DNA of 64,000 bases. Origin: Thermococcus sp. MV5. Its GTDB lineage: Archaea; Methanobacteriota_B; Thermococci; Thermococcales; Thermococcaceae. A program made the position numbers and the translations under genes. Numbering within the stretch: the first letter of the stretch is position 1; each line of letters begins with the position of its first letter. Below the pieces are notes generated by a model. That model searched no databases. It had not been told where the DNA came from and saw only the letters and a program-made list of their open reading frames with translations. Location of the stretch: contig NZ_SNUE01000004.1 of assembly GCF_012027425.1 (NCBI RefSeq), positions 137,887 through 201,886 on the forward strand. The letters run 5' to 3'. Below are positions 35,715-44,818 of the stretch, piece after piece.

Positions 35715-36554
35715 CTATGGCAAACCTAAATATTCTCTCAAAAGTTGTTGTTTTCTAGATATAGTAAACCCTATCAATTGGTAGAATTTAAAAATATTTT
35801 CTTTCCTATAAACCCTTATCTCATAAAGGTCTGAGGAATATTCGTATTCCTTTCCCCAGAGTTTTACTTTTGTTCCTTTCCTTTTTGTTAATGTGATACG
35901 ACTTTCTATACCTAGACTTTTTAGGAGTCCTCTACAAAATTCTAAAACCTCTATATCATAATTTGAAGCACTAAGATAACCATAGCCCTGCTTACTATTG
36001 AAGTTGAACGTTCCCTCACTATCAAAGAACCCCTTCAAAAATTCAGTAGGATGAGTTCTGGCAATTTCAAATAGGATCTCTTTAGGTTTGTTTAATAAGT
36101 AATATACTCCTTTACTGGTGGCTTCAGTTACAAATCTTTTTCTTCTACCATCACTTTCTTCATAAATCCTAGGATTAGCACCGATTTCCTTAAGAGCTCT
36201 AGCAAATGCCTCCGCAAATTCTTTATCAATAACCTTTAACCTAACCCTGTATTTGTAGTTTCCATGAATATTTATACTGGCGTCTCCAAAATAAACACCT
36301 ATAATATAAGCCAACGAAGGAGAAGGCTCCAGGTTAACAAACTTGATCTTATTAAAGGGATCATGCTCCCCTTTGCACCATCTCGAAATGGTAACCCTAG
36401 AAATTTTGATTCCTTTCTCTTCCAGTGCTCTTTTTGCTATTTGAGAGTAGTTCAATCCTATTTTCCTTAATTCATTAATGTATTTTAAGAGTTCTTGAAG
36501 CTCTTCCTGTCCAAGATCTCTCAGACTGCGCATGATGCTAATTAAGAGACCCAT
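35715..36554 (-). CDS. Free-standing LAGLIDADG homing endonuclease
   Basis: 279 residues. Two LAGLIDADG-type motifs, LAYIIGVYFGDASI near residue 88 and FLKGFFDSEGTFNF near 178, each with the catalytic acidic residue. The N-terminal 65 residues have a helix-turn-helix-like segment (NYSQIAKRALEEKGIKISRV, then TISRWCKG). It is not embedded in an intein or a recognisable intron. It lies tail-to-tail with initiator tRNA-Met (43 bases apart). The start is either ATG 36554 or ATG 36533; there is no clear Shine-Dalgarno, and a TATA run close upstream suggests a near-leaderless mRNA. Confidence 0.85.
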   Translation of the reverse strand: MGLLISIMRSLRDLGQEELQELLKYINELRKIGLNYSQIAKRALEEKGIKISRVTISRWCKGEHDPFNKIKFVNLEPSPSLAYIIGVYFGDASINIHGNYKYRVRLKVIDKEFAEAFARALKEIGANPRIYEESDGRRKRFVTEATSKGVYYLLNKPKEILFEIARTHPTEFLKGFFDSEGTFNFNSKQGYGYLSASNYDIEVLEFCRGLLKSLGIESRITLTKRKGTKVKLWGKEYEYSSDLYEIRVYRKENIFKFYQLIGFTISRKQQLLREYLGLP

Positions 36555-36662
36555 TATTTTTAACTTTTTTCGTAATGTTCATACAATTATATATAATTAA
36601 ACTTCAGGAACTCGTGAAGCAACATTAATAAATCCCTCACTAATAGCTCAGAGAGGGCGATT

Positions 36663-37493
36663 ATGGAATTAGTAGTACTCGGTCACGTTGCAATCGATCA
36701 TGTTATATTTCCAAATAAAAAGGGGGTAATTCTCCCTGGAGGGGCTGCTACTGCTGTAGCCACTTCAGCAGCCTTAAGTGGTGCCAAAGTAGGATTAGTA
36801 ACAAAAGTTGGTAAGGATTTCCCAAAAGAGTGGCTTGAGAAGCTTGAGGAAATCATGGACATAAGAGGAGTGCAGATTCTTGAAGGAAATACCATTCACA
36901 TATACATGATTTATCATGAAGACGGAAGTGTTGACGCTCCTGTAGATATGGGAGTGGCCCAAAAAATGGGAGAGACAAAAATTCCTGAAGAGTATTTAAA
37001 TGCAAAGATCTTTCATATCTCTCCAATACCTCCTGAAGAGCAGCTTAAAGCTATAAGACGCCTAAAAGGTAAACGAATAAGTCTGGATTTTAATCCCACA
37101 TACATAGAGGACTACAGAATTAAAAAAGACCTTATGATGAAAATCATATCAAAAGCAGAAATAATTTTTCCAAATGAAAGAGAGGCCCTGACAATAACCG
37201 GAGAAAGAGATATCAAAAAAGCTATCAAAAAACTTCATGCATGGGGAGCTGAGATTGTTGTTGTTACTATGGGTGAAAAGGGTGTTCTTTTATATAATGG
37301 AGAAAACTTTATGCGTTTTAAGGCCCTCCCCATTGATGAAATCGTTGACCCTACCGGAGCTGGAGATGCCTTTGCTGGAGGTTTTCTGGCCTATTATGCA
37401 AAAGAGAAACCGATAGAAGAATGCGTAAAACAAGGACTGCTAAGGGCAAGGGAAGTCTTGAAGAAAAAGGGGAGCTGGAGTATCGAAGTTTAG
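36663..37493 (+). CDS. PfkB-family carbohydrate/nucleoside kinase
   Basis: 276 residues of the ribokinase fold. LGHVAIDHVIFPNKKGVILP, PGGAATAVATSAALSGAKVG and the anion-hole/catalytic motif DPTGAGDAFAGGFLAYY with the base Asp. It phosphorylates a sugar or nucleoside with ATP; the substrate is not predictable. GAGAGGGCGATT lies before the ATG. The 3' end overlaps the convergent small membrane gene by four bases. Confidence 0.88.
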   Translation: MELVVLGHVAIDHVIFPNKKGVILPGGAATAVATSAALSGAKVGLVTKVGKDFPKEWLEKLEEIMDIRGVQILEGNTIHIYMIYHEDGSVDAPVDMGVAQKMGETKIPEEYLNAKIFHISPIPPEEQLKAIRRLKGKRISLDFNPTYIEDYRIKKDLMMKIISKAEIIFPNEREALTITGERDIKKAIKKLHAWGAEIVVVTMGEKGVLLYNGENFMRFKALPIDEIVDPTGAGDAFAGGFLAYYAKEKPIEECVKQGLLRAREVLKKKGSWSIEV

Positions 37494-37909
37494 TCCCTCG
37501 TAACCATTCTTGAAAACAAGTAGAGGGAGAGTAAAACAAGCACTGCGATTGCTGTAACCTCAAACTTAGGCATAAACGCTGAAAGCCCCGCTATTAAAAT
37601 GTAGGTCGGAATTGCCAGAAGAGATGCTACAGTGACTATTAAGTAGTGCTCCCGTGGGGCCTTTTCTCTATCCAAGTACGCAGATTCAATAAAAATAAGT
37701 CCCAAGGCCACCAAAAACAGGCCCTCAATACTCCCTATTTTGTAATATACTAAGAATCCTATAAGAGCTACAAGAAATAGGGTGCCAAAGAAATATGATA
37801 AAAACACCAATGGGGTTAGTATTAACACAGGCAAAATCTCCCTATAATTTAACAAAACAATAACCATAACTACAAGCGGAATTGGGGAAAATCTTATTCC
37901 AATCTTCAT
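37490..37909 (-). CDS. Small integral membrane protein, last gene of the MoxR operon
   Basis: 139 residues, about five hydrophobic segments (PLVVMVIVLLNYREILPVLI, TLFLVALIGFLVYYKIGSIE, and others), no recognised family. It overlaps the DUF58 gene stop, so it is co-transcribed and probably serves the same membrane-associated complex. Confidence 0.7.
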   Translation of the reverse strand: MKIGIRFSPIPLVVMVIVLLNYREILPVLILTPLVFLSYFFGTLFLVALIGFLVYYKIGSIEGLFLVALGLIFIESAYLDREKAPREHYLIVTVASLLAIPTYILIAGLSAFMPKFEVTAIAVLVLLSLYLFSRMVTRD

Positions 37910-39141
37910 AGGCTAACGACCTCCGCAATGGCTGTCTTAAGAGGTTTCTTAACATCCCAGTCTATTATCAGCGCATAGGAAGAAAGCTTCCTGAGATATG
38001 CTTTTCTTTTAAGGTCTAAGATCTTAATTGCAAGTTCCTGCTCTTTGCTTCTCGGTTTTAAAGCAGAATAGGGATCAGGAGAAACAACTATTGTCTTATA
38101 GCCGTAATAGTACATCATCTTCAGGGCCTTTCTGCTTTCCTCACTTACAAGCGGAGAAATGTAAATTATCTGAGCATTTGCCGGGAAGCGCGTTCTTATG
38201 AGATGCTCCACTTGATAGGCAATGAGATTGTTCTTATCGGGTTTTGCTGTGCTCAAGAGGTCAACACATCTGAAGAAATGCCTCTTTCCATAATCCACTC
38301 TGGCCCAAAGGGGAACACTTTCAGAAAGCAGAAGACCAAAGCTTGTTCCATTTTTGAGACAGTCTAACATAAGAGAAGCTGCCGCTCTTACGGAATAGTC
38401 TATAACCTCAGCACCCAGGTAACCTGCATCAAGAACTATTACAACATCCACCTTTCTTTCGCTCTCATATTCGTTACTCATTATCTTGCCAATTTTGGCT
38501 GTTGCTTTCCAGTTAATTATTTTAAATGGATCCCCAGGCTGATACTCTCTAATTGCATGAAATTCAACCCCTTCACCAATTCTGGGAGATGGCAATGGAC
38601 CAACGGTGATTTTCGTTCCCTTTGTGGAATAAGGAGTTATTACGTCCTCAATAAGGGGCACGCCAATAAGTTCGTCGTATAATTCAACCTCCCTATCCTT
38701 TTTGAAAAAGCCAAAAGGATCTTGGTAACTCATCCTAATTCTGGTGAACTCGTGAACTCCTCTGCGAACTTTAATTTTATAAGAAACTTCTCTAACCTCA
38801 TCTTTTTTTAGCGAGAGTAAAAACTCCTTACTGCCTTCAATTATTTCAAGCTCTTCTGGAACATCTTCGGTTATTTTTAAGCTTGGAATTCTCTCTTTTG
38901 ATTTGACTTTAAGCCTTACCTCTATAATATCTCCTTCGAGGATCCTATCGTGAGGAAGAATGCGCTCAATCTCTACATCAAGTCGAGGTTTGAAAAATGC
39001 CACAGCAATGAAGAAAAGCCACATTATTGGAAGCGTTAAATAAATCATGTCCCACCTTAATGTGAAGAACGCTATTAATACCCCTAACCATAAAGCAAGT
39101 AAAAGTTGAAGTGCCTTTCCAGTCGGATAAAACTCCCTCAT
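37906..39141 (-). CDS. DUF58 protein (MoxR partner)
   Basis: 411 residues. Two membrane helices at the N-terminus, a beta-rich extracellular-type domain (VSYKIKVRRGVHEFTRIRMS) and the DUF58 signature GEGVEFHAIREYQPGDPFK followed by INWKATAKIG. VVIVLDAGYLGAE is a VWA-like start. DUF58 proteins occur beside MoxR ATPases across bacteria and archaea. The ATG at 39141 (GAGTGAGGAAT before it) is preferred over a GTG nine bases upstream. Confidence 0.88.
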   Translation of the reverse strand: MREFYPTGKALQLLLALWLGVLIAFFTLRWDMIYLTLPIMWLFFIAVAFFKPRLDVEIERILPHDRILEGDIIEVRLKVKSKERIPSLKITEDVPEELEIIEGSKEFLLSLKKDEVREVSYKIKVRRGVHEFTRIRMSYQDPFGFFKKDREVELYDELIGVPLIEDVITPYSTKGTKITVGPLPSPRIGEGVEFHAIREYQPGDPFKIINWKATAKIGKIMSNEYESERKVDVVIVLDAGYLGAEVIDYSVRAAASLMLDCLKNGTSFGLLLSESVPLWARVDYGKRHFFRCVDLLSTAKPDKNNLIAYQVEHLIRTRFPANAQIIYISPLVSEESRKALKMMYYYGYKTIVVSPDPYSALKPRSKEQELAIKILDLKRKAYLRKLSSYALIIDWDVKKPLKTAIAEVVSL

Positions 39142-39146
39142 ATTCC

Positions 39147-40100
39147 TCACTCGAATTTCGGAACTGGTATTTTCTCAAGCATTCTCTCTACTACCATTTC
39201 CTGACTGACTCTCGTGTACCAGAGTTCCCTCTTTAGGATAAGGCGGTGGCTTAAAGCAGGAATGGCAACTCTCTTTACATCATCAGGGATTACATAATCC
39301 CTTCCATCCAAAGCAGCGTAAGCCCTTGAAAGCCTAAGTAAGGCCAAACTTCCCCTTGGTGAGGCCCCAACTTCAATCTCTTTCTTATTCTCCCTCGTAG
39401 CCCGTACTATCTCAGTTATATAATCCAACACTGCGTCACTTACATAAACTTCTTCAATTGCCTTCTGCATTTTAATGACTTCCTCAGAAGAGCTTACCTG
39501 GTTTATATCAACTTCTTCCTTCTTTCTCCCAATTCTCCTCTTTAGTATTTCAACTTCTTCTTCCTTTGTGGGATATCCTACTCTAAGTCTAACCAAAAAC
39601 CTATCTAGCTGAGCCTCTGGAAGGGGGTACGTCCCTTCCTGCTCTATGGGATTTTGAGTTGCTATTACCACAAACGGCCTCTTAAGATAGCGAGTCTTTC
39701 CCTCTATTGTTACCTGTCTTTCCTGCATAGCCTCAAGGAGAGCAGATTGGGTTTTTGGAGGTGCCCTATTGACTTCATCTGCAAGAAGAATATTTGTAAA
39801 TATTGGACCCTCTTTGAACTCAAACTCGAGAGTTTTCTGGTTAAAGACACTAACTCCCAAAATATCAGAAGGCAATAAATCAGGAGTGAACTGGACTCTT
39901 CTAAATTTAACGCCCAAAGCCGTGGCAAAGCTCTTTGCCATTAGTGTTTTTGCCAAGCCAGGTAGATCCTCAATAAGTATGTGGCCATCTGCTAATATTG
40001 TTGCCAGCATCAGTTTCAAAACTTCTCTTTTTCCAACTATTGCCTTACCCACCTCATTCAAAATTTCATTTCCTTTTTCGTGGACCTCTTCTATTTTCAT
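39147..40100 (-). CDS. MoxR-family AAA+ ATPase
   Basis: 317 residues. Walker A region [20 protein letters not shown] (MoxR form GLAKT), Walker [21 protein letters not shown] and sensor 1 [20 protein letters not shown]. MoxR ATPases act as chaperones that assemble or activate complexes containing VWA proteins, here presumably the DUF58 partner just downstream. The start overlaps the previous gene by 35 bases. Confidence 0.94.
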   Translation of the reverse strand: MKIEEVHEKGNEILNEVGKAIVGKREVLKLMLATILADGHILIEDLPGLAKTLMAKSFATALGVKFRRVQFTPDLLPSDILGVSVFNQKTLEFEFKEGPIFTNILLADEVNRAPPKTQSALLEAMQERQVTIEGKTRYLKRPFVVIATQNPIEQEGTYPLPEAQLDRFLVRLRVGYPTKEEEVEILKRRIGRKKEEVDINQVSSSEEVIKMQKAIEEVYVSDAVLDYITEIVRATRENKKEIEVGASPRGSLALLRLSRAYAALDGRDYVIPDDVKRVAIPALSHRLILKRELWYTRVSQEMVVERMLEKIPVPKFE

Positions 40101-40503
40101 CTACATCCGCCTCCACAATTTTAAGAGCATTTTCAAGATTCTCCAAAAAGTTTCCCCCATGATATGAAGAACTAAAAACTTCCCTTGTTCTCTCCACTGC
40201 TTTTTCTCTATTCTCCTCTAGAACCTCATATATTTCGAGAACTGTATCAGAAATAATTTGTCTTGCAACTGTTCCCTTTTTTGCCATTTTTATAACATCC
40301 GCTAGTCTTTCAACATCAGTTCTCTTTTCTCGCTTACTTTCTCTCCTCCTCGGGATATATGGGAGTTCAGTCTCCTCCAAGATGAATGCGAGCAGGATCA
40401 CTCCCGCAATTAAAACGGCAACCCACCTAACTAGATACGAACCAGCAAAAAAAGCTATCAGCACAAATGGCAAAACCAAGATAAGTACAAGGTTAAATCT
40501 CAT
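40066..40503 (-). CDS. Membrane protein in MoxR operon, unknown family
   Basis: 145 residues. Two N-terminal membrane helices ([36 protein letters not shown]) and a charged cytoplasmic region of about 90 residues with long helices. GGGGGATGTGA gives the ATG good support. Neighbouring genes overlap at both ends. Confidence 0.7.
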   Translation of the reverse strand: MRFNLVLILVLPFVLIAFFAGSYLVRWVAVLIAGVILLAFILEETELPYIPRRRESKREKRTDVERLADVIKMAKKGTVARQIISDTVLEIYEVLEENREKAVERTREVFSSSYHGGNFLENLENALKIVEADVDENRRGPRKRK

Positions 40504-41326
40504 TCACATCCCCCTTAATCTTCATATAAAGATCGTAAGCTCTCTTAGCATCCTCCATTGTGACCTTTTCAGGTGCATATTTCGCTTTTTCAAATAGCTT
40601 TGCAAGGTTCACATATGCTTCATGCTTATACTTCACCCTCTCGGCATGTTCCCAATGGGTCCAACTTTCCCTGTAGGGGATGCCCAAAAGTTTGAGCCAT
40701 ATCACCGCATTTTTGTACAATTTGACAACTATTTCATTTGGATCTCCAAGGAAACTTATGCCCTCTTCCTCCAATTTTTTATCAAATTCCTCTACCATCT
40801 CTTTAAGTTTTCTCCTCTCCCTTGCGGCCCTTAAATCAAGATAGAATCTAACAGCGATATAAGCCAAAAGGGCCACAAGCACTCCGAAGAGAGCGTATAA
40901 ATAAATGCTTCCTTCGACAGAGGGGCCCAACGGATTTTGGAAGTATCTCTCATAAAAGCTGACACGATAACTCTGGTTAACATGATAGACTCCCTCTGTC
41001 TGGTTAATGGTCATATTTGGCAGGGGTGTCTTATACACCTTGTAAAGGATTGGAAGGGCTATTATGATAGAACCAACAATTATAGCAAAAAATATTCCCC
41101 AATTTACTTTGTAATCTGGGCCTTCTTTGGCAAATGGGTCCCCAACCGTAAGAAAGATCTGAATTAATATTATCCCTGCAATAACTATCAAAATAGCAAA
41201 GAACAGTCCAATTAAGTAATAGTCTTGAGTTCCCTTTTTAATCTCACCAATTTTAGCTTGAGAGCTTATTATTGCACTCATTAGTAGAACAATGATAAAA
41301 TAAAGGATTGTCAATCTACGCTTCAT
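40493..41326 (-). CDS. DUF4129-containing membrane protein, first gene of the MoxR operon
   Basis: 277 residues. Three to four membrane helices; the extracytoplasmic stretch has several N-glycosylation sequons (MTINQTEG, HVNQSYR). The C-terminal cytoplasmic part NEIVVKLYKNAVIWLKLLGI, then RESWTHWEHAER and AKYAPEKVTMEDAKRAYDLY, is the DUF4129 motif normally at the end of transglutaminase-like partners of DUF58/MoxR. The transglutaminase domain itself is absent. Confidence 0.8.
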   Translation of the reverse strand: MKRRLTILYFIIVLLMSAIISSQAKIGEIKKGTQDYYLIGLFFAILIVIAGIILIQIFLTVGDPFAKEGPDYKVNWGIFFAIIVGSIIIALPILYKVYKTPLPNMTINQTEGVYHVNQSYRVSFYERYFQNPLGPSVEGSIYLYALFGVLVALLAYIAVRFYLDLRAARERRKLKEMVEEFDKKLEEEGISFLGDPNEIVVKLYKNAVIWLKLLGIPYRESWTHWEHAERVKYKHEAYVNLAKLFEKAKYAPEKVTMEDAKRAYDLYMKIKGDVNEI

Positions 41327-41399
41327 AATCTCTCATCTGTAAATCTATGCAAAGATAGGTTTAAAAAGTTTTATAGCGGGAGAAAAGCTGGGTGAGAAT

Positions 41400-41897
41400 A
41401 TGGAAAAAGTCCCACGGCTTTTCGTTGAGAGCACTGCTGAGGAATGTCTTGAGAATGAGAAGGCAAAAGTAGATTGTATAATTATTCAGGAAAACATAGA
41501 AGTGAGGCTAAAAAAAGAAGAAAAAGTTCCCGCGTTTATAGATGTAAAAAAAGCAAAATTCATGAAAAAAGAAGTCTATGACAGATTCCATTTCTATGTA
41601 GATAAATATGAGCATAGAATGATTTGTGATGTGATAATAGTCTTGCCAGATAGAAGAACAGAAATAAGACTTTACAAAGGAGATGAATTAATGCTCCTAC
41701 CCGTAGAAGGATATGTCTCAAGTATAATTGCAGAGGTAGGAAATAGAGTCAGAAAAAGCGATGCATTTGCTGTAATAACCACTAAAAAAGGAGAAGTACA
41801 CTACCTCAAACCGCCTAAGAACGGAACAGTTGTTTACATCGATGAATTCAGCAACCGACCTCACTATGTATATTACCTTCTCCCAGAGGAGCGTTAA
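41400..41897 (+). CDS. DUF2118 protein (biotinyl-like C-terminal fold)
   Basis: 165 residues of an archaeal family of unknown function. The last 70 residues (LLPVEGYVSSIIAEVGNRVR, then GEVHYLKPPKNGTVVYIDE) resemble a biotinyl/lipoyl hammerhead domain. There is no MKM biotinylation motif, so covalent cofactor attachment is unlikely. The gene stands alone, with GGGTGAGAAT before its ATG. Confidence 0.8.
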   Translation: MEKVPRLFVESTAEECLENEKAKVDCIIIQENIEVRLKKEEKVPAFIDVKKAKFMKKEVYDRFHFYVDKYEHRMICDVIIVLPDRRTEIRLYKGDELMLLPVEGYVSSIIAEVGNRVRKSDAFAVITTKKGEVHYLKPPKNGTVVYIDEFSNRPHYVYYLLPEER

Positions 41898-41934
41898 GGC
41901 CCTTTTCACAAAAGAATTAGTGAGAACTAACTAA

Positions 41935-42222
41935 TCACATGCCTTCCATTATCGACCGTACATTCTCTTTAATTCTCATTTTTAAAGTTTTTAGTTTGTC
42001 CATTCCCTGGATTGTCCTTGTATTCTTCGCACTTGTGATTATTAAAGACCATCTATGTAAATCATGTTTCATTGGTTCGTCCTGGAACATTACAAGCATT
42101 TTAGAACCCTTTATCTCCACTTCAATTATTTCAATATTCCTATTACCAAGCTTTGTGGAATAAATCTCTGTAGTTTTCAATCCACTGAACTCTCTTTCAA
42201 GCATTTCCGCAAATTCTCCCAT
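41935..42222 (-). CDS. Hypothetical small protein
   Basis: 95 residues, soluble, alpha/beta pattern (NRNIEIIEVEIKGSKMLVMF; DKLKTLKMRIKENVRSIMEG). Supported by CCAGGTGACGTTAT before the ATG and charge-rich coding composition. Family not recognised. Confidence 0.65.
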   Translation of the reverse strand: MGEFAEMLEREFSGLKTTEIYSTKLGNRNIEIIEVEIKGSKMLVMFQDEPMKHDLHRWSLIITSAKNTRTIQGMDKLKTLKMRIKENVRSIMEGM

Positions 42223-42352
42223 ATAACGTCACCTGGGAGTATTTATGCTAAACTCCTATATATACTTTATCACAAAATTGTATAACGCTGACCAAAAATG
42301 TTATAAGGGCAATGAAAGAGTTAAGCTTGAGAAAATTTAGTTGGTGGAAAGA

Positions 42353-42835
42353 ATGAAAGTTGAAAAAGGCGATTTTGTGGTTTTTAACTACATTGGAAAG
42401 TTTGAGAATGGGGAAATTTTTGATACGACTTATGAGAATATCGCTAAAGAGGCAGGTATTTATACTGAAGACAGGACTTATGGTCCCCTTGGTGCCAATG
42501 TGGGGGTTGGTGAGCTTATCTCTGGAATGGACGAAGGCTTAATAGGAATGGAAGTTGGAGAGAAGAAAACTATAACGATCCCCCCAGAAAAAGGATACGG
42601 AATGCCACGTGATGACTTAATAGTTGATGTGCCAACAAGTGAATTTGAAAAAGCAGGTATAGAGCCGATAGAAGGAGCCTATATTATGACCGACAGTGGA
42701 ATTGCAAGAATAACTGCTGTTGGAGAAGAGAACGTTACCCTTGACTTTAACCACCCTCTTGCCGGAAAAACACTAATTTTTGAAGTAGAAGTAGTGGACA
42801 TAGAAAAAGAAAAATCAGATAAAGCCGAGGCCTGA
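42353..42835 (+). CDS. FKBP-type peptidyl-prolyl isomerase (SlyD-like)
   Basis: 160 residues, matching the Thermococcus FKBP18 type. VEKGDFVVFNYIGKFENGEI, ANVGVGELISGMDEGLIGME and NHPLAGKTLIFEVEVVDIEK form the FKBP core, and the insert-in-flap chaperone domain lies at about residues 85-130. It accelerates proline isomerisation and helps folding. GGTGGAAAGA before the ATG at 42353 sets the start. Its 3' end overlaps the convergent TadC-like gene by 21 bases. Confidence 0.93.
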   Translation: MKVEKGDFVVFNYIGKFENGEIFDTTYENIAKEAGIYTEDRTYGPLGANVGVGELISGMDEGLIGMEVGEKKTITIPPEKGYGMPRDDLIVDVPTSEFEKAGIEPIEGAYIMTDSGIARITAVGEENVTLDFNHPLAGKTLIFEVEVVDIEKEKSDKAEA

Positions 42836-43741
42836 TATTTGAACCTTAGTAGCTACGAGAAACGTTAAGACACCCATTACGGCAAGCATTGCACTGTATT
42901 TAAAGCCTGCTGAGAACTTTCCTTCTCTTATTATTCCAATTCCCAGTCCAGAAACTATTGCTTGCAGTGCCACAAATGCTAAGAGAATGTTGTAAATGGC
43001 ATCCAGCGGTAGGTTGAGACCAACTTCTGGCGTATTCATACCCCCCATGATTTGAGAGACTATTCCGAGGATTATCGGGCCAAGGAATCCACTTGCAATT
43101 ATGAAAAACATTGTCTGCATTCCCGTAGAAGCTTTTCTCTCTTTTTTTATTCTTAGGATCTCACGAACATCATTAGCAACAGCCACCAGCACATCAGCCA
43201 TTGGTGCACCTCTTTCATAGGCCTCAAGGATGATCATCGTAGACCGGTATATTATAATTGATCTCCTGTTTCTCAGTGCAAAAGCCTTTAAAGCCTCGTA
43301 AGTTGATCTACCTCTCTTTATCTCACTGACTGTTCTTTTAAACTCATCTGTTAAAGCTCCAAATCTAGCAGTGGAGGCCTCTTCCAATGCCTCTGAAAAC
43401 GATACTCCTGCCCTAAGAGAACTCGCCAAATAGAAAAACGCATCAGGAATGTTGTTTTCCATGTTTTCAATTTTCTTTATGAGCTTCCAGTAAGGATACA
43501 CCCATGCAACCCCAATGAATACCGCAAGGAAGACAGGTAGGGCATAGAGCTTGACTGGAGAAATTATGAATACCACAATACTCACTAAAAGTGCAAGTAG
43601 CAAAGATACTATTAAAAATTCTAGTGCCAAGAATGATATGCCCGCAGAATACAGAAACAGAGTGTACCTCCTAGTCCACCTCTTTGGGATTATCCTTTCA
43701 AGGACCTTTGCAATCGGATGTAGAAAGGTAATTTCAGGCAT
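42815..43741 (-). CDS. TadC/GspF-like pilus assembly membrane protein
   Basis: 308 residues. Hydrophobic segments near the N-terminus and three to four at the C-terminus flank the GspF domain: NIPDAFFYLASSLRAGVSFS, ARFGALTDEFKRTVSEIKRG, then RSTYEALKAFALRNRRSI. Such proteins form the inner-membrane platform on which the assembly ATPase works. GAGGTGATCAA supports the ATG. It is the last gene of the operon that starts at 50376. Confidence 0.88.
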   Translation of the reverse strand: MPEITFLHPIAKVLERIIPKRWTRRYTLFLYSAGISFLALEFLIVSLLLALLVSIVVFIISPVKLYALPVFLAVFIGVAWVYPYWKLIKKIENMENNIPDAFFYLASSLRAGVSFSEALEEASTARFGALTDEFKRTVSEIKRGRSTYEALKAFALRNRRSIIIYRSTMIILEAYERGAPMADVLVAVANDVREILRIKKERKASTGMQTMFFIIASGFLGPIILGIVSQIMGGMNTPEVGLNLPLDAIYNILLAFVALQAIVSGLGIGIIREGKFSAGFKYSAMLAVMGVLTFLVATKVQISGLGFI

Positions 43742-43745
43742 TTGA

Positions 43746-44807
43746 TCACCTCGGCTCGCTTCGTTTTATCATGAACACTACCATTGTGGACATGGCAGGG
43801 AATCCAAACAATAAGATAACAGCCAGTGCGGAGGGTGGTAATACAACACTTCTTGACATCATGGATGCCGCAAGTATTGCCACAACAAAGAGTGTCGGCA
43901 TAATTATCGTCATGAACATGTAAACGAATGCTATACCATTAACCTTCTGTATGTATTCTACGAGCTTCATCCTATATTCAAAGGAAAAGTCCTCAGCAAG
44001 TTTGTATAATATATCCGCCAAGTTTCCACCGAATCTTGTAGCCCTTAATATCTGCTTCACTACTCTGCTAACGTTTTCAGAAGCCATTCTTTCTTCAAAT
44101 CTCATTAAAGCATCCTCAAAAGATGTTCCACCATGCATGTCTCTTATCATTAGGTCAAATTCCTCAGAGATCGGGCCATAATCAGCATTAGCTACTGAAA
44201 CCATGGCTTCGGCTATACCTACACCCGCACTTAAGAGGGATGCCATGTGCCTCAATACATATGGCAACGCCTTCTCTACCTCTACCACCCTCCCCTTCCA
44301 CACTAACCTTGGATAGTTCCTCATGTAAAGAAAACCACCGATAAAACCAAGAAGTCCTAGCATTATTGATATGTCAATTGGGAGGATGAGAAGAATACCA
44401 AGTATAAACCCAAAAATAGCAGAGAATATTGATATTCCTATCATCAATGCGACGTACTGTTCCTTACTCATTTTGATATTTGCACGAAGCAGATCATAAT
44501 CTAGACCTTTGATAGATTTTGTGAAAGATTCAACTGGACCTCTGAAACGCCTCAACATGAATTCTGAAAATCTGTGAGTAAACGATTTCTCCAGTTCCTT
44601 CTTTCTCCACTCTACTAATTCCTCAATCTCTTCTTCATATCTCTTTTCTCTTTCTTCAGTGATCTCTTCCTGCAGTTTTTTCAATAGCTGGAGTCTCTCC
44701 TCTAACGTGAGCGTCTTGGGGATTCTACGAATAGGTCGTTCGCTCACTTCAATAGTTTTTTGTCCTAACCTTTCTATAAACTCCAATATTCTAGCCTTCA
44801 ATCCCAA
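43746..44807 (-). CDS. TadB/GspF-like pilus assembly membrane protein
   Basis: About 353 residues. A long charged N-terminal region (to about residue 90) precedes two helices, the GspF domain (ALPYVLRHMASLLSAGVGIA; GPISEEFDLMIRDMHGGTSF) and three C-terminal helices. The start is uncertain. GGTGAGACAT best fits a TTG at 44807, and the GTG at 44816 lies inside that site. Two tandem platform proteins per ATPase are common in archaeal type IV-like systems. Confidence 0.85.
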   Translation of the reverse strand: MGLKARILEFIERLGQKTIEVSERPIRRIPKTLTLEERLQLLKKLQEEITEEREKRYEEEIEELVEWRKKELEKSFTHRFSEFMLRRFRGPVESFTKSIKGLDYDLLRANIKMSKEQYVALMIGISIFSAIFGFILGILLILPIDISIMLGLLGFIGGFLYMRNYPRLVWKGRVVEVEKALPYVLRHMASLLSAGVGIAEAMVSVANADYGPISEEFDLMIRDMHGGTSFEDALMRFEERMASENVSRVVKQILRATRFGGNLADILYKLAEDFSFEYRMKLVEYIQKVNGIAFVYMFMTIIMPTLFVVAILAASMMSRSVVLPPSALAVILLFGFPAMSTMVVFMIKRSEPR

Positions 44808-44818
44808 ATGTCTCACCT

